Source of the DNA: Sphingobacteriia bacterium
GTDB taxonomy: Bacteria; Bacteroidota; Bacteroidia; Chitinophagales; Chitinophagaceae
Assembly (NCBI GenBank): GCA_947452295.1
Contig: CANGCK010000011.1
Span: forward strand, 1-64,000
Direction: 5' to 3'
DNA length: 64,000 bases
Notes under the pieces: model-generated
Databases searched by the model: none
Told to the model about the DNA's origin: nothing
What the model saw: the letters and a program-made list of their open reading frames with translations, nothing else
Shown: positions 25,242-34,707 of the stretch, in pieces
Layout of the letters: every line of letters starts with the position of its first letter
Position numbering within the stretch: the first letter of the stretch is position 1
Program-made: the position numbers and the translations under genes

Positions 25242-27026
25242 TTAATCTAATTTTAGCACTGCTAAAAATGCTTCTTGCGGAATTTCTACATTACCAATTT
25301 GGCGCATACGTTTTTTACCTTCTTTTTGCTTTTCCAATAATTTACGTTTTCGGCTAATATCACCCCCGTAACATTTAGCGGTAACATCTTTACGCATTGC
25401 GCTGATGTTTTCACGGGCAATTACTTTAGCACCAATAGCTGCCTGAATAGCAATCTGAAACTGTTGTTTAGGTAATAATTCTTTTAATTTCTCACATAAT
25501 TTGCGGCCAAAATCAGCAGCTCTACTGCGATGTATTAACGCACTTAATGCATCTACTTTTTCGTTGTTTAATAAAATATCCATTTTAACAATATCAGCAT
25601 TACGATGGTCAATTGGGCTATAATCAAAAGAGGCATACCCTCTTGTAGAACTTTTTAGTTTATCGTAAAAATCAAATACAATTTCAGTCAAAGGCATTTC
25701 AAAAATCAATTCAACCCTTGTAGGGGTTAAGTAACTTTGGTTAATTAAAATACCTCTTTTACCTAAGCAAAGCGTCATAATATTACCAATATAATCAGGC
25801 AGGGTAATTATTTGTGCTTTAATAAAAGGTTCTTCTATCCGATCAACTTTAACAGGATCGGGCATTTCTACTGGGTTATTTACCAATATTTTTTCTCCCC
25901 TTGTAGTATAAGCGTTAAAACTTACGTTAGGAACTGTTGTGATTACTGTTTGATTAAATTCTCGTTCTAAACGCTCCTGAATGATTTCCATGTGCAGCAA
26001 CCCAAGGAATCCACATCTAAAACCAAAACCTAAAGCTTGGGAAGTTTCTAACTCAAAAGTAAGAGATGCATCATTTAACTGGAGTTTATCCATACACTCA
26101 CGCAATTCCTCAAATTCATCGGTATTTACCGGGAAAATACCCGCAAATACCATTGGTTTAACTTCTTCAAAACCATGAATCATTTCACCCGGATTATTGG
26201 CTAGAGTAATGGTATCACCAACTTTTACTTCTTTCGCATTTTTAATGCCGGTTATGATATATCCAACATCACCTGCTTTTACTTCATTTTTTGGGGTCAT
26301 ATTAAGTTTAAGTACCCCCACTTCATCTGCAAAATAATCATTTCCAGAAGCTACAAACCTAATTTTGTCGCCCTTTTTCAGCGTACCATTTAAAATTCGG
26401 TAATACACAATAATACCGCGAAAACTATTGAACACACTATCAAATATCAATGCTTGTAGAGGGGCATCAACACTGCCTTCTGGAGCTGGAATACGCTCTA
26501 CTATAGCTTGTAAAATCTCCTCAATACCAATACCAGATTTTCCACTTGCCAATAAAATATCTTCCTGTTTACATCCAATTAGGTCAATAATTTGATCAGT
26601 TACTTCAGGTATTTTAGCACCTTCCATGTCAATTTTATTGATTACCGGTATAATTTCCAAATCGTTATCAATGGCCAAATAAAGATTGCTAATTGTTTGA
26701 GCCTGAATACCTTGTGAGGCATCAACTAATAATAATGCACCCTCACAAGCAGCTAAAGCTCGGCTAACTTCATAGCTAAAATCTACATGCCCGGGTGTAT
26801 CAATTAGGTTGAGTACATATTCTACTCCATTGTGTTTGTAGTTTATTTGAATGGCATGGCTCTTAATGGTTATGCCTTTTTCACGTTCCAGGTCCATATC
26901 ATCTAGTACCTGATTCATCATATCTCGTTCACCAATGGTTTTAGTATGTTCCAACAGTCTGTCGGCTAAAGTACTTTTTCCATGATCAATGTGCGCAATA
27001 ATACAAAAGTTCCTAATCTGCTTCAT
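25242..27026 (-). CDS. lepA: Elongation factor 4 (back-translocating GTPase)
   Basis: A 594-residue translational GTPase. G1 is '[19 protein letters not shown]', with the switch region '[18 protein letters not shown]', G3 '[18 protein letters not shown]' and G4 'PVINKID'. The C-terminal EF4-specific part shows '[19 protein letters not shown]' and '[20 protein letters not shown]', followed by the '[16 protein letters not shown]' tail that reaches the ribosomal A site. LepA acts on stalled or mistranslocated ribosomes. The ORF track is extended by 52 codons into the promoter region; the family start 'MKQIRNF' places the ATG at 27026, only about 8 nt after a -7 box. It is divergent to sua5. Confidence 0.96.
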   Translation of the reverse strand: MKQIRNFCIIAHIDHGKSTLADRLLEHTKTIGERDMMNQVLDDMDLEREKGITIKSHAIQINYKHNGVEYVLNLIDTPGHVDFSYEVSRALAACEGALLLVDASQGIQAQTISNLYLAIDNDLEIIPVINKIDMEGAKIPEVTDQIIDLIGCKQEDILLASGKSGIGIEEILQAIVERIPAPEGSVDAPLQALIFDSVFNSFRGIIVYYRILNGTLKKGDKIRFVASGNDYFADEVGVLKLNMTPKNEVKAGDVGYIITGIKNAKEVKVGDTITLANNPGEMIHGFEEVKPMVFAGIFPVNTDEFEELRECMDKLQLNDASLTFELETSQALGFGFRCGFLGLLHMEIIQERLEREFNQTVITTVPNVSFNAYTTRGEKILVNNPVEMPDPVKVDRIEEPFIKAQIITLPDYIGNIMTLCLGKRGILINQSYLTPTRVELIFEMPLTEIVFDFYDKLKSSTRGYASFDYSPIDHRNADIVKMDILLNNEKVDALSALIHRSRAADFGRKLCEKLKELLPKQQFQIAIQAAIGAKVIARENISAMRKDVTAKCYGGDISRKRKLLEKQKEGKKRMRQIGNVEIPQEAFLAVLKLD

Positions 27027-27033
27027 AAGTTTG

Positions 27034-27041
27034 CAAAGATA
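27034..27041 (-). promoter_or_regulatory. -7 box of lepA, nearly leaderless
   Basis: The minus strand reads TATCTTTGC, an exact TAnnTTTG match. The lepA ATG starts 7 nt after it, so the predicted transcript has only about 4 nt before the start codon. The -33 position has no strong TTG. Confidence 0.5.
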
Positions 27042-27062
27042 GGCTTGTATAGTATATGGCGT

Positions 27063-27070
27063 TAAATTTG
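27063..27070 (+). promoter_or_regulatory. -7 box of sua5, nearly leaderless
   Basis: TAAATTTG matches TAnnTTTG and ends 5 nt before the sua5 ATG at 27076, giving a predicted leader of about 2 nt. A TTG at 27045 is only 15 nt upstream of the box, which is shorter than usual. The box lies 21 nt from the lepA box and faces the other way. Confidence 0.5.
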
Positions 27071-27075
27071 CTGTT

Positions 27076-28044
27076 ATGATGTTTACTGAAATTGGAAGGA
27101 ATATTGAAAAAGCGGCAAGATTGCTACAAAATGGTGAAGTTGTAGCCATTCCCACCGAAACAGTGTATGGCTTGGCAGGCAATGCATTAAGTGAGGCTGC
27201 AGTAACAAAAATTTATGCTGCCAAAAAAAGGCCTTCCTTCAATCCATTAATCTTACACATAGCCAATATTGATCAAATTATATGCTATGCAACCCCAAAT
27301 GCAATCAGTTTAAAACTAGCTAATGCATTTATGCCTGGCCCCTTAACACTTTTATTGCCTAAAAAAAATAACGTACCGGATATTACCACTGCCGGAAGCA
27401 ATAAAGTAGCCATAAGAGTACCTAATCATCCTTTAGCGTTAGAATTGCTCTATCAAATAAACTTCCCCCTGGCAGCTCCAAGCGCTAATCAATCTGGGTA
27501 TATTAGTCCTACTACCGCCCAGCATGTTTACGAAGGGCTCAATCACAAAATCTCCTATATATTAGATGGTGGAACTTCAATTGTTGGATTAGAATCTACC
27601 ATTTGCGAAGTAATGAATGATCATATTCTTTTACATAGAACCGGAGGAATTAGTGCAAATATGCTGCAAGATGCCACTGGTTTACCAGTTATAGATGGAG
27701 CAAGTCATGAGCGCCTTCAAACTCCCGGGCAATTAAAAAGTCATTATGCACCTAATACACCTTTGTATAGAGGAAATATCGAAACATTAATTGACCAGCA
27801 TAGGGGTAAAAAAATGGCTGTGATTAGTTTTTACAAAAAATTCGCACTGTCAGATAATATAGACTATTATATTTTATCTGAAACAGCTAATTTAAGTGAG
27901 GCTGCCAATAAATTATTTTCAACACTCAGAGAAATTGATGCCCAAGAAAATTATGAAGTGATTATAACAGAAATATTTCCGGAAGAAGGAATTGGGCCTG
28001 CCATCAATGATCGATTAAACAGGGCCCAATTCATCCATAAATAA
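27076..28044 (+). CDS. sua5: L-threonylcarbamoyladenylate synthase (Sua5/YrdC/YwlC)
   Basis: A 322-residue protein with an N-terminal YrdC domain (about residues 10-190) and a C-terminal Sua5 domain (about 200-322). Key motifs are '[15 protein letters not shown]' (KxR/SxN-type ATP and threonine pocket), '[15 protein letters not shown]' and '[18 protein letters not shown]'. It makes threonylcarbamoyl-AMP from threonine, bicarbonate and ATP for t6A37 in ANN-decoding tRNAs. The two ATGs are adjacent (27076 and 27079). The -7 box lies 5 nt before the first, so a leaderless start is likely. It converges with tpiA, with one base between the stops. Confidence 0.94.
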   Translation: MMFTEIGRNIEKAARLLQNGEVVAIPTETVYGLAGNALSEAAVTKIYAAKKRPSFNPLILHIANIDQIICYATPNAISLKLANAFMPGPLTLLLPKKNNVPDITTAGSNKVAIRVPNHPLALELLYQINFPLAAPSANQSGYISPTTAQHVYEGLNHKISYILDGGTSIVGLESTICEVMNDHILLHRTGGISANMLQDATGLPVIDGASHERLQTPGQLKSHYAPNTPLYRGNIETLIDQHRGKKMAVISFYKKFALSDNIDYYILSETANLSEAANKLFSTLREIDAQENYEVIITEIFPEEGIGPAINDRLNRAQFIHK

Positions 28045-28045
28045 C

Positions 28046-28810
28046 TTATTGTAATGCGTTGATAATAGCTACAAACTCATCAGCTATTAATGAGGCACCC
28101 CCTACTAACCCACCATCCACATCAGGTTGTGAAAATATTTCAACAGCATTTGCGGCTTTAACACTTCCTCCATATAAAATAGAAATACTATTAGCTATAT
28201 CATTACCATATACATTGGCTAAATCTTTTCTGATAAAAGCATGCATTTCTTGTGCTTGATCGCTAGTAGCTGTTTTTCCGGTACCAATTGCCCAAATTGG
28301 TTCATATGCTATTACAACTTTTAAAAGTTGATCAGCTGATAAATGATACAACGACTCTTTTAATTGTTTGGCCACATATTCATTTTGTGTATTTGATTCG
28401 CGAACAGATAATGGTTCGCCGCAACAAAAAATAGGTTGAATATTGTTTTCCAAACAAATATTTATTTTTTCTGCCAAAAATGAATTGCTCTCATTAAAAT
28501 ATTCTCTTCGTTCTGAATGTCCTAATACAACAAATTGAATGCCTAATGAATTCAACATTTCAACAGATATTTCGCCAGTGTAAGCACCGTTTTTTTTGTT
28601 AAAACAATTTTGCGCTGCTATAAATACCCCTTTTTTATCTGCAATTTTTTGTTGAGCCATTTGCAAATAGGGCGCTGGTACAGAAAATATAACTAATTGA
28701 TTTTCACTTATTTCGTGTGGTTTATTTATAATTTCATTTAATAACTGCTCCCCTTGTTGAAGGGTTAGATTCATTTTCCAGTTTGCTGCTGCAATTTGTT
28801 TTCTACTCAT
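28046..28810 (-). CDS. tpiA: Triosephosphate isomerase
   Basis: A 254-residue TIM barrel. The start 'AAANWKMNLTLQQGEQLL' has the N-x-K substrate residues, 'FVVLGHSERREYF' carries the catalytic His, 'VVIAYEPIWAIGTGKTAT' the catalytic Glu and loop 6, and 'SISILYGGSVKAANAVEIF' the phosphate-binding loop 7. It interconverts DHAP and GAP in glycolysis. It overlaps the end of the upstream GlmU-like gene by 8 nt, so both are translated from one message. pfkA and pyk are 15 kb away in the same window. Confidence 0.97.
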   Translation of the reverse strand: MSRKQIAAANWKMNLTLQQGEQLLNEIINKPHEISENQLVIFSVPAPYLQMAQQKIADKKGVFIAAQNCFNKKNGAYTGEISVEMLNSLGIQFVVLGHSERREYFNESNSFLAEKINICLENNIQPIFCCGEPLSVRESNTQNEYVAKQLKESLYHLSADQLLKVVIAYEPIWAIGTGKTATSDQAQEMHAFIRKDLANVYGNDIANSISILYGGSVKAANAVEIFSQPDVDGGLVGGASLIADEFVAIINALQ

Positions 28811-29981
28811 TGTTGTTTTCTTTTATTTGATATAAATAATTAATAATATTTACTTCTTGTTCAGTTAATTGTTTGCCTTTCATTGATTTCCAATTGTTGA
28901 TATCAGCAATTGCATCAGGGAGATTATATTTTTTACCTTCTACCCCAAAACTAAAATTAGGCAGTTTTTGAGGTAATAATCCCTTTCCAAAAACAGAACA
29001 ACAAATGCCTATAACTGAACCTGTATTAATGGAAGAATTTATTGCAACCCTCGAATAATCACCCATCATTACTCCACATTTTTGTCCAACAGGCACTTGT
29101 TCATTAGTTGCCATAACCCACATAAATATTTCGTCGGCCGAATTTTTTAAGTTACTATTTGAGGTGCCGGCACCAAAATTGCACCATTCTCCTACTACGG
29201 CATCCCCTAAATAGCCGTCATGGGCTTTGTTAGAATAGCCCATCATAATTGCATTTTTTATTTCGCCTCCTCCCATACAATAAGGACCTAATGTAGTAGC
29301 ACCATAAATTCTACTATTCATTTTCAATACGGAGTTTTCTCCCAATACAAACGGGCCTCTAACCGTACTGCCTTCCATTATTTCAGCATCTTTACCTATA
29401 TAAATTGGGCCGGTTGTAGAATTAAGGAGGCAAAACTCAACTTTAGCACCTTCTTCAATAAAAATATCTGCTGTTTGTATTACCTGAACAGTTGGAGAAA
29501 TAGGTTGCGACTTTTTACCTTTAGTAATCAATTTAAAATCCCAGTTAATAGCAGCTGCATTTAATTTGATAAGATCCCAAGGATAATGAAATCTTATTAC
29601 ATTATTTATTTCAATCAATTGATCAAAAAAATCATTGGCGAAATTTGGGTTGAATTGATCGAATTGATGATTACTTTTTCCAACCACCACACCAAAATCA
29701 TCTACTAAAGCCTGACCGGGTTTTAATTCGCTTATCTTTTCTAATAACTCATCGGAAGGCATAATAGCAGCATCCATCCAAGTGCAGGTTTCGGCAATTA
29801 ATGGCTGATTGTATAAGGGTTGTAATAATGTAGACGTATGTATAAATACTTCGGTTTTTAATAAATAACTCCAACGTTCTTTTACTGTTAAAATTCCCAA
29901 ACGAAGGTCTGCAACGGCTTTATTCAATGAAAGCGGTGCTAAATTTTGTCTATTTTTATTATCGAATAAAACAAATGCCAT
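28803..29981 (-). CDS. GlmU-like sugar nucleotidyltransferase / hexapeptide protein
   Basis: A 392-residue Bacteroidota protein with a putative sugar nucleotidyltransferase N-terminal half (residues about 1-170, starting 'AFVLFDNKNRQNLAPLSLNK') and a C-terminal left-handed beta helix ('PIYIGKDAEIMEGSTVRGPF', 'NSRIYGATTLGPYCMGGGEI', 'GEWCNFGAGTSNSNLKN'). It resembles GlmU, but the usual LAAGxGTRM nucleotide-binding loop is missing, so it may be an acetyltransferase only, or regulatory. It is 8 nt overlapped with tpiA. The ATG lies 4 nt from a -7 box, which suggests an almost leaderless transcript. Confidence 0.85.
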   Translation of the reverse strand: MAFVLFDNKNRQNLAPLSLNKAVADLRLGILTVKERWSYLLKTEVFIHTSTLLQPLYNQPLIAETCTWMDAAIMPSDELLEKISELKPGQALVDDFGVVVGKSNHQFDQFNPNFANDFFDQLIEINNVIRFHYPWDLIKLNAAAINWDFKLITKGKKSQPISPTVQVIQTADIFIEEGAKVEFCLLNSTTGPIYIGKDAEIMEGSTVRGPFVLGENSVLKMNSRIYGATTLGPYCMGGGEIKNAIMMGYSNKAHDGYLGDAVVGEWCNFGAGTSNSNLKNSADEIFMWVMATNEQVPVGQKCGVMMGDYSRVAINSSINTGSVIGICCSVFGKGLLPQKLPNFSFGVEGKKYNLPDAIADINNWKSMKGKQLTEQEVNIINYLYQIKENNNE

Positions 29982-29985
29982 ATTA

Positions 29986-29993
29986 CAAATGTA
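29986..29993 (-). promoter_or_regulatory. -7 box of the GlmU-like gene, nearly leaderless
   Basis: The minus strand reads TACATTTGT, a TAnnTTTG match that ends 4 nt before the ATG at 29981. If used, the transcript would start at or one base before the start codon. No good -33 TTG is seen, so the call is tentative. Confidence 0.4.
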
Positions 29994-30054
29994 TTGCTTA
30001 TTTGTAATAATGAATTCTTCTTAACTTGCGGCTTCTAACATAAAAACATCTAAA

Positions 30055-31686
30055 ATGAGTTTAGGAACTTTTTCATACCCAATACCCGTAAATGATCCTG
30101 TTGTAGCGTATGCTCCGGGCACACCAGAAAAAGCTGCTTTAAAAAAAGCATTGGCAACCCTCAAGAAAAAGGAATTAGACATTCCTATGTATATTGGATC
30201 GAGAGCTATCCGTACAGAAAACAAGGTAGCCATCCATCCTCCACATGAATTAGCCCATACATTGGGTTATTTTAATGCAGGTGATAAAAAACATGTAGAA
30301 ATGGCTATAGCTGCTGCTTTACAAGCAAAAGAGTCTTGGGCTACTATGAGCTGGGAAAGTCGCGCTCATATATTCTTAAAGGCTGCAGACTTATTAGCCA
30401 CTAAATACCGCTATCAAATGGTAGCTTCTACAATGCTTGGTCAAAGTAAAAATGCATACCAAGCAGAAATTGATAGCACTTGCGAATTAATTGATTTCTT
30501 AAGGTTTAACGTTCATTTTTTGAGCGATATCTACAAACAACAGCCCATTTCGGCACCGGGTATGCACAATAGAATGGAATGGCGCCCATTAGAAGGATTT
30601 GTTTTAGCAGTAACTCCATTTAATTTTACCGCTATTGGCGGGAATTTACCCACTTCGGCTGCAATGTGTGGAAATGTGGTAGTTTGGAAACCGGCAAATA
30701 CACAAATTTATTCTGCACAACTATTTATGCGCATTTTAAAAGAAGCTGGGTTACCAGATGGCGTTATTAATTTGGTTTATGTGGATGGCCCTACAATTGG
30801 AGAAGTTTGTTTTTCTCACCGCGATTTTGCAGGAGTCCATTTTACAGGATCTACTGGTGTTTTTAACCATATGTGGAAAGTTATTGGAGAAAATATGGGT
30901 ATTTATAAGTCATACCCGAGAATTGTAGGAGAAACAGGTGGAAAAGATTTTGTCATAGCGCATAAATCGGCCGATATAGATACCGTTGTAACGGCATTAG
31001 CCAGAGGAGCTTTTGAATTTCAAGGCCAGAAATGTTCAGCTGCATCAAGAGCATATATACCTAGCAATATTGCAGATGAAGTAAAAAGAAAACTAATTGC
31101 TGCCGTTGATTCAATGAAAATGGGTACTGTAGAAGATTTTACCAATTTTGTGAATGCTGTAATAGATGAAAAATCGTACAATAGTATTACACGATATATT
31201 ACCAATGCCAAGAAAAACAAAAAAGTAAAGATTATTGCGGGTGGTAATTTCAGTAAATCAAAGGGATATTTTATCGAACCAACCATTATTGAAACAAAGG
31301 ATCCAAAATCTACTACAATGTGTGAAGAAATATTTGGACCAGTTTTAACGATATATGTATACAAAGCAGATCAGTTTGAAAAAACCTTGGAATTGGTAGA
31401 TGGTACATCAAACTATGCATTAACCGGTGCAATAATTGCTCAAGATAGAGCTGCTATCGAATTGGCTACCAACAAGTTAAGAAACGCTGCCGGAAATTTT
31501 TATATAAATGATAAGCCTACAGGTGCTGTGGTTGGTCAACAACCATTTGGAGGTGCAAGAGCATCTGGCACAAACGACAAAGCAGGAAGTATGCTCAATT
31601 TATATAGATGGTTAAGTGCCAGAACAATTAAAGAAACATACAATCCTCCTACAGAATATGGTTATCCATTTTTACAAGAGGCTTAA
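30055..31686 (+). CDS. pruA: L-glutamate gamma-semialdehyde dehydrogenase (P5C dehydrogenase)
   Basis: A 543-residue aldehyde dehydrogenase. The NAD-binding region has 'GFVLAVTPFNFTAIGGNLPT' and 'VVWKPANTQIYSAQLFM', 'GVHFTGSTGVFNHMW' provides the GxxxxG loop, 'IVGETGGKDFVIAH' the general-base Glu, and 'FEFQGQKCSAASRAYIP' the catalytic Cys. 'EEIFGPVLTIYVY' is a further ALDH landmark. It oxidises glutamate semialdehyde (from proline or arginine/ornithine breakdown) to glutamate. It matches the length of the Bacteroidota/eukaryote type of about 540 residues. The arginine deiminase pair at 39.8 kb could feed the same product pool. Confidence 0.94.
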   Translation: MSLGTFSYPIPVNDPVVAYAPGTPEKAALKKALATLKKKELDIPMYIGSRAIRTENKVAIHPPHELAHTLGYFNAGDKKHVEMAIAAALQAKESWATMSWESRAHIFLKAADLLATKYRYQMVASTMLGQSKNAYQAEIDSTCELIDFLRFNVHFLSDIYKQQPISAPGMHNRMEWRPLEGFVLAVTPFNFTAIGGNLPTSAAMCGNVVVWKPANTQIYSAQLFMRILKEAGLPDGVINLVYVDGPTIGEVCFSHRDFAGVHFTGSTGVFNHMWKVIGENMGIYKSYPRIVGETGGKDFVIAHKSADIDTVVTALARGAFEFQGQKCSAASRAYIPSNIADEVKRKLIAAVDSMKMGTVEDFTNFVNAVIDEKSYNSITRYITNAKKNKKVKIIAGGNFSKSKGYFIEPTIIETKDPKSTTMCEEIFGPVLTIYVYKADQFEKTLELVDGTSNYALTGAIIAQDRAAIELATNKLRNAAGNFYINDKPTGAVVGQQPFGGARASGTNDKAGSMLNLYRWLSARTIKETYNPPTEYGYPFLQEA

Positions 31687-31737
31687 ACAATAAACTATCG
31701 ACTTTAACCCTTATATTTGCCCTCAAATTTTTGAACA

Positions 31738-32733
31738 GTGCCAACAAAATTTTCTAAAGAAACTTATCTCTATTGGTATGAGCTCATGCAGCTTATTCGT
31801 CAGTTTGAATTAAAATCCGAAGAGATGTATAAAATGGCTGGGAAAATCCGTGGATTTTTTCATGCGTATATTGGACAAGAGGCTATTGCTGCCGGATGTT
31901 TATCTGCAACCAATCCCGATGATCCTTTTATTACTTCATATCGAGATCATGGTTTAGCATTGGCTAAAGGCATTTCAGCCAATGCTTGTATGGCCGAGTT
32001 ATATGGCAAAGCAACTGGTTGTGCTAAAGGTAAGGGAGGCAGTATGCACTTCTTTAGTGCCGAGCATAAATTTTTTGGTGGCCATGGTATTGTAGGTGCT
32101 CAAATAGGTACAGGTGCTGGATTAGCTTTTGCTGAAAAATACAAAGGCACTAAAAATGTAACGCTTTGTTTTTTTGGTGATGGAGCCGCACGCCAGGGTT
32201 TATTGCATGAAAGTTTTAACTTGGCAATGCTATGGAAATTACCAGTAATTTTTATTTGTGAAAACAACAACTATGCGATGGGTACTTCGGTATCTAGAAC
32301 AAGTAATGTAAATGATATTTTTAAACTAGCCGATGCGTATGATATGCCTGCTGATAAGGTCGATGGAATGTCGCCTGAAGCAGTTCATGAAGCAGTTGCT
32401 CGTGCTTCTAAAAGAGCCAAGGATGGCGAAGGTCCTACCCTTTTAGAAATGAAAACATATCGTTACAAAGGACACTCTGTTTCTGATCCTCAAAAATACA
32501 GAAGTAAGGAAGAAGTTGATGAATATAGAGAACAAGATCCTTTGATGAAAATTGCAAAATCTATCATAGAAAATGGTTTTGGTAAACAAGAAGATTTACA
32601 AGCAATCGATAAAAGAATCAATGATATTATTGAAGAATCAGTAAGATTCGCAGAAGAAAGTCCATGGCCTTCTGATGATGAGTTATTAAAAGACGTATAT
32701 ATGGATCAAGCATATCCATTTATTATTGATTAA
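31738..32733 (+). CDS. pdhA: Pyruvate dehydrogenase E1 component, alpha subunit
   Basis: A 331-residue TPP-dependent subunit. 'GFFHAYIGQEAIAAGCLSA' and 'YRDHGLALAKGISA' form the substrate channel, 'GKGGSMHFFSAEHKFFGGHG' is the conserved His region, and 'CFFGDGAARQGLLHESFNLA' to 'ENNNYAMG' is the TPP-binding GDG...NN motif. 'YRYKGHSVSDPQKYR' is the phosphorylation-loop region of E1 alpha. The start is GTG at 31738, with TATATTTG about 25 nt upstream as a likely -7 box. The beta subunit and E2 genes are not adjacent, so the E1 heterotetramer partner must be encoded elsewhere. Confidence 0.94.
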   Translation: MPTKFSKETYLYWYELMQLIRQFELKSEEMYKMAGKIRGFFHAYIGQEAIAAGCLSATNPDDPFITSYRDHGLALAKGISANACMAELYGKATGCAKGKGGSMHFFSAEHKFFGGHGIVGAQIGTGAGLAFAEKYKGTKNVTLCFFGDGAARQGLLHESFNLAMLWKLPVIFICENNNYAMGTSVSRTSNVNDIFKLADAYDMPADKVDGMSPEAVHEAVARASKRAKDGEGPTLLEMKTYRYKGHSVSDPQKYRSKEEVDEYREQDPLMKIAKSIIENGFGKQEDLQAIDKRINDIIEESVRFAEESPWPSDDELLKDVYMDQAYPFIID

Positions 32734-32803
32734 TTCTTTATTGAATGATTCATTAGTAGTAAAACGAAAACAAATATTAACAACCTAACGAATAAAAAAT
32801 AAA

Positions 32804-33496
32804 ATGAGCAAAGTACACGAAGATGGAATAGAAGTTAACGAGGTTTTAGTAAATGCACAGAATACTTGGAATAAGTTTAAAAAACCTGTTTTAACTGTAA
32901 TTGCTGCAGTAATTATTATTGGTGGTGGCTGGTATGTTTACCAAGAATATATTATGAAACCTAAAGAAGAAAAAGCAGCGGAAGCATTGTTTAAAGCGGA
33001 ACAATACTTTGCGATGGATTCTTCAAAATTGGTATTAAATGGAGATGGTTTAAGCAAAGGGGTTTTATATGTAATAAGCAACTATGGTGGTACCAAAGCC
33101 GCTAATTTAGCCCATTATTATGCTGGAATAAGCTATTTGAAACTAGGCGAATTTGACAATGCGGTAAAGCATTTAAAGGATTTTTCTACTGATGCTAAAC
33201 AGATTCAATTATTAGCATATGGTTGTTTAGGAGATGCTTATTCTGAATTAAAGAAAAACGATGATGCGGTATCTGCCTACAAAAAAGCAGCTGCAACATT
33301 TGAAAAAGATGAAAACAACTCTTCTGAATATTTATTCCGTGCTGCTTTATTGTTAGAAACTACTGGTAAAACACAGGACGCTTTGGAATTGTATAAAGAA
33401 TTAAAAGCTAAATTCCCTAAAACTGATAAAGGATTTCAAGCTGATAAATACATATACAGAATAAGTATTGAAAAAAATGACCTAAGCGTTCAATAA
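32804..33496 (+). CDS. Membrane-anchored tetratricopeptide protein (YfgM-like)
   Basis: A 230-residue protein. A cytosolic N-terminus is followed by one membrane helix at about residues 26-45 ('VLTVIAAVIIIGGGWYVYQ'), then TPR-like helical repeats, for example 'LAHYYAGISYLKLGEFDNAV', 'AYGCLGDAYSELKKNDDAV' and 'ALLLETTGKTQDALELYKEL'. This layout is like the inner-membrane YfgM/tetratricopeptide family, which works with periplasmic chaperones; the exact role here is unknown. It overlaps ribH by one nucleotide, so the two are cotranscribed. Confidence 0.87.
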   Translation: MSKVHEDGIEVNEVLVNAQNTWNKFKKPVLTVIAAVIIIGGGWYVYQEYIMKPKEEKAAEALFKAEQYFAMDSSKLVLNGDGLSKGVLYVISNYGGTKAANLAHYYAGISYLKLGEFDNAVKHLKDFSTDAKQIQLLAYGCLGDAYSELKKNDDAVSAYKKAAATFEKDENNSSEYLFRAALLLETTGKTQDALELYKELKAKFPKTDKGFQADKYIYRISIEKNDLSVQ

Positions 33497-33975
33497 TGGC
33501 ATCAATTGGAAATATCGCATTAAATGAAGGCATCCCTACAATAAAGGATGCCTTTGTAGTTATCGTTAAAACAGAATGGAATAACCATATCATTAACGAG
33601 TTAGAAAAAGGCGCTAAAAAGGTTTTAAAAGCAAAAGATATAAAGTTCAAGGTATTAACTGTTCCTGGTGCTTTTGAATTGCCATTTGCTGTAAAGAACC
33701 ATTATAATTTATCTGCAAAAAAAGCCGATGCCTATATTACATTAGGCACAATCATTCAAGGAGATACGCCCCATTTCGATTATGTTTGTAAAGCAGTAAC
33801 AGATGGCGTTTTACAGTTGAACCTCACTATACATGTTCCGGTAATATTTGGCGTATTAACAGTTTTAAATGAGCAACAAGCTAAGGAACGTATTGGTGGT
33901 AAACATGGACATAAAGGTGCTGAAGCCGCCATAACTGCCATAAAAATGATTGTCTTAAATCGTTCATTTAAATAA
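33496..33975 (+). CDS. ribH: 6,7-dimethyl-8-ribityllumazine synthase
   Basis: A 159-residue lumazine synthase. 'VIVKTEWNNHIINELEKGA' is the N-terminal substrate loop, 'LTVPGAFELPFAVKNHY' the conserved PGAFELP motif, and 'LGTIIQGDTPHFDYVCKAV' contains the catalytic His. 'GVLTVLNEQQAKERIGG' holds the usual 'FGVLT' segment. It condenses the aminouracil with dihydroxybutanone phosphate in the penultimate riboflavin step and assembles into an icosahedral or pentameric complex. It starts within the stop of the TPR gene. Confidence 0.97.
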   Translation: MASIGNIALNEGIPTIKDAFVVIVKTEWNNHIINELEKGAKKVLKAKDIKFKVLTVPGAFELPFAVKNHYNLSAKKADAYITLGTIIQGDTPHFDYVCKAVTDGVLQLNLTIHVPVIFGVLTVLNEQQAKERIGGKHGHKGAEAAITAIKMIVLNRSFK

Positions 33976-33987
33976 ACAGAGTAAATT

Positions 33988-34707
33988 ATGACAGTACACA
34001 TATTCGTTCCGTGTTTTATAGATCAACTTTATCCTGATGTAGCATTTAACATGGTAAAAGTGTTGAAAAAAGCAGGTTGTACTGTTGTTTACAATAAAAA
34101 TCAAACTTGTTGTGGCCAACCTGCATTCAATGCTGGATTTCATACTGAGTCGAAAGAAGTTTGCACTAAATTTTTACATGATTTTGAAGGTGCGGAATAC
34201 GTAGTAACCCCAAGTGCCAGTTGCACAGGTTTTGTTAAAAACAATTACGGTAAACTTTTTGAAAATTCATTACATAAAGTGCAAGTTGAAAAAACAATTG
34301 CAAAAATGTTTGAATTTTCTGATTTTTTAATCAATATATTGAAGATTGATGATTTTGGTGCTGTATTAAATGGAAAAGCAACTTATCACGACAGCTGTGC
34401 CGCCTTAAGAGAATGTTCAATAAAAAATGAGCCCCGCCAATTATTGAGTAAAGTGACAGGTTTAGAATTAATTGAGATGAATGATGTTGAAACTTGTTGT
34501 GGTTTTGGCGGCACTTTCGCAGTTAAATTTGAGCCAATAAGTATTGCAATGGGAGATCAAAAAGTAACCAATGCACAAGAAACAGGTGCTAATTATTTAA
34601 TTAGTACCGATATGAGCTGCTTAATGCATATAGATGGGTGTTCTAAACATAAGGGAGCCAATTTAAAAGCAATGCATCTTGCAGATGTATTAGCAAGTGG
34701 GTGGTAA
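33988..34707 (+). CDS. LutA/YkgE-like (Fe-S)-binding CCG-domain protein
   Basis: A 239-residue protein with two CCG domains. The first block is 'CTVVYNKNQTCCGQPAFNAG' and the second 'EMNDVETCCGFGGTFAVK'. 'TPSASCTGFVKNNYG', 'TYHDSCAALRECSIKNEPRQ' and 'STDMSCLMHIDG' are the other conserved Cys blocks. LutA, with LutB and LutC, oxidises L-lactate to pyruvate. No lutB or lutC is beside it, so the gene is solitary here, and the protein may work with partners elsewhere or in another oxidoreductase. Its stop lies in a hairpin that also includes the end of rnr. Confidence 0.88.
   Translation: MTVHIFVPCFIDQLYPDVAFNMVKVLKKAGCTVVYNKNQTCCGQPAFNAGFHTESKEVCTKFLHDFEGAEYVVTPSASCTGFVKNNYGKLFENSLHKVQVEKTIAKMFEFSDFLINILKIDDFGAVLNGKATYHDSCAALRECSIKNEPRQLLSKVTGLELIEMNDVETCCGFGGTFAVKFEPISIAMGDQKVTNAQETGANYLISTDMSCLMHIDGCSKHKGANLKAMHLADVLASGW

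Noticed and set aside
27027-27182. N-terminal extension of lepA
   Set aside because: It reads through the lepA and sua5 promoter boxes and the sua5 start; LepA begins 'MKQIRNF'.
31020-31364. 114-codon minus-strand ORF
   Set aside because: It lies within pruA, which has all ALDH motifs on the other strand.
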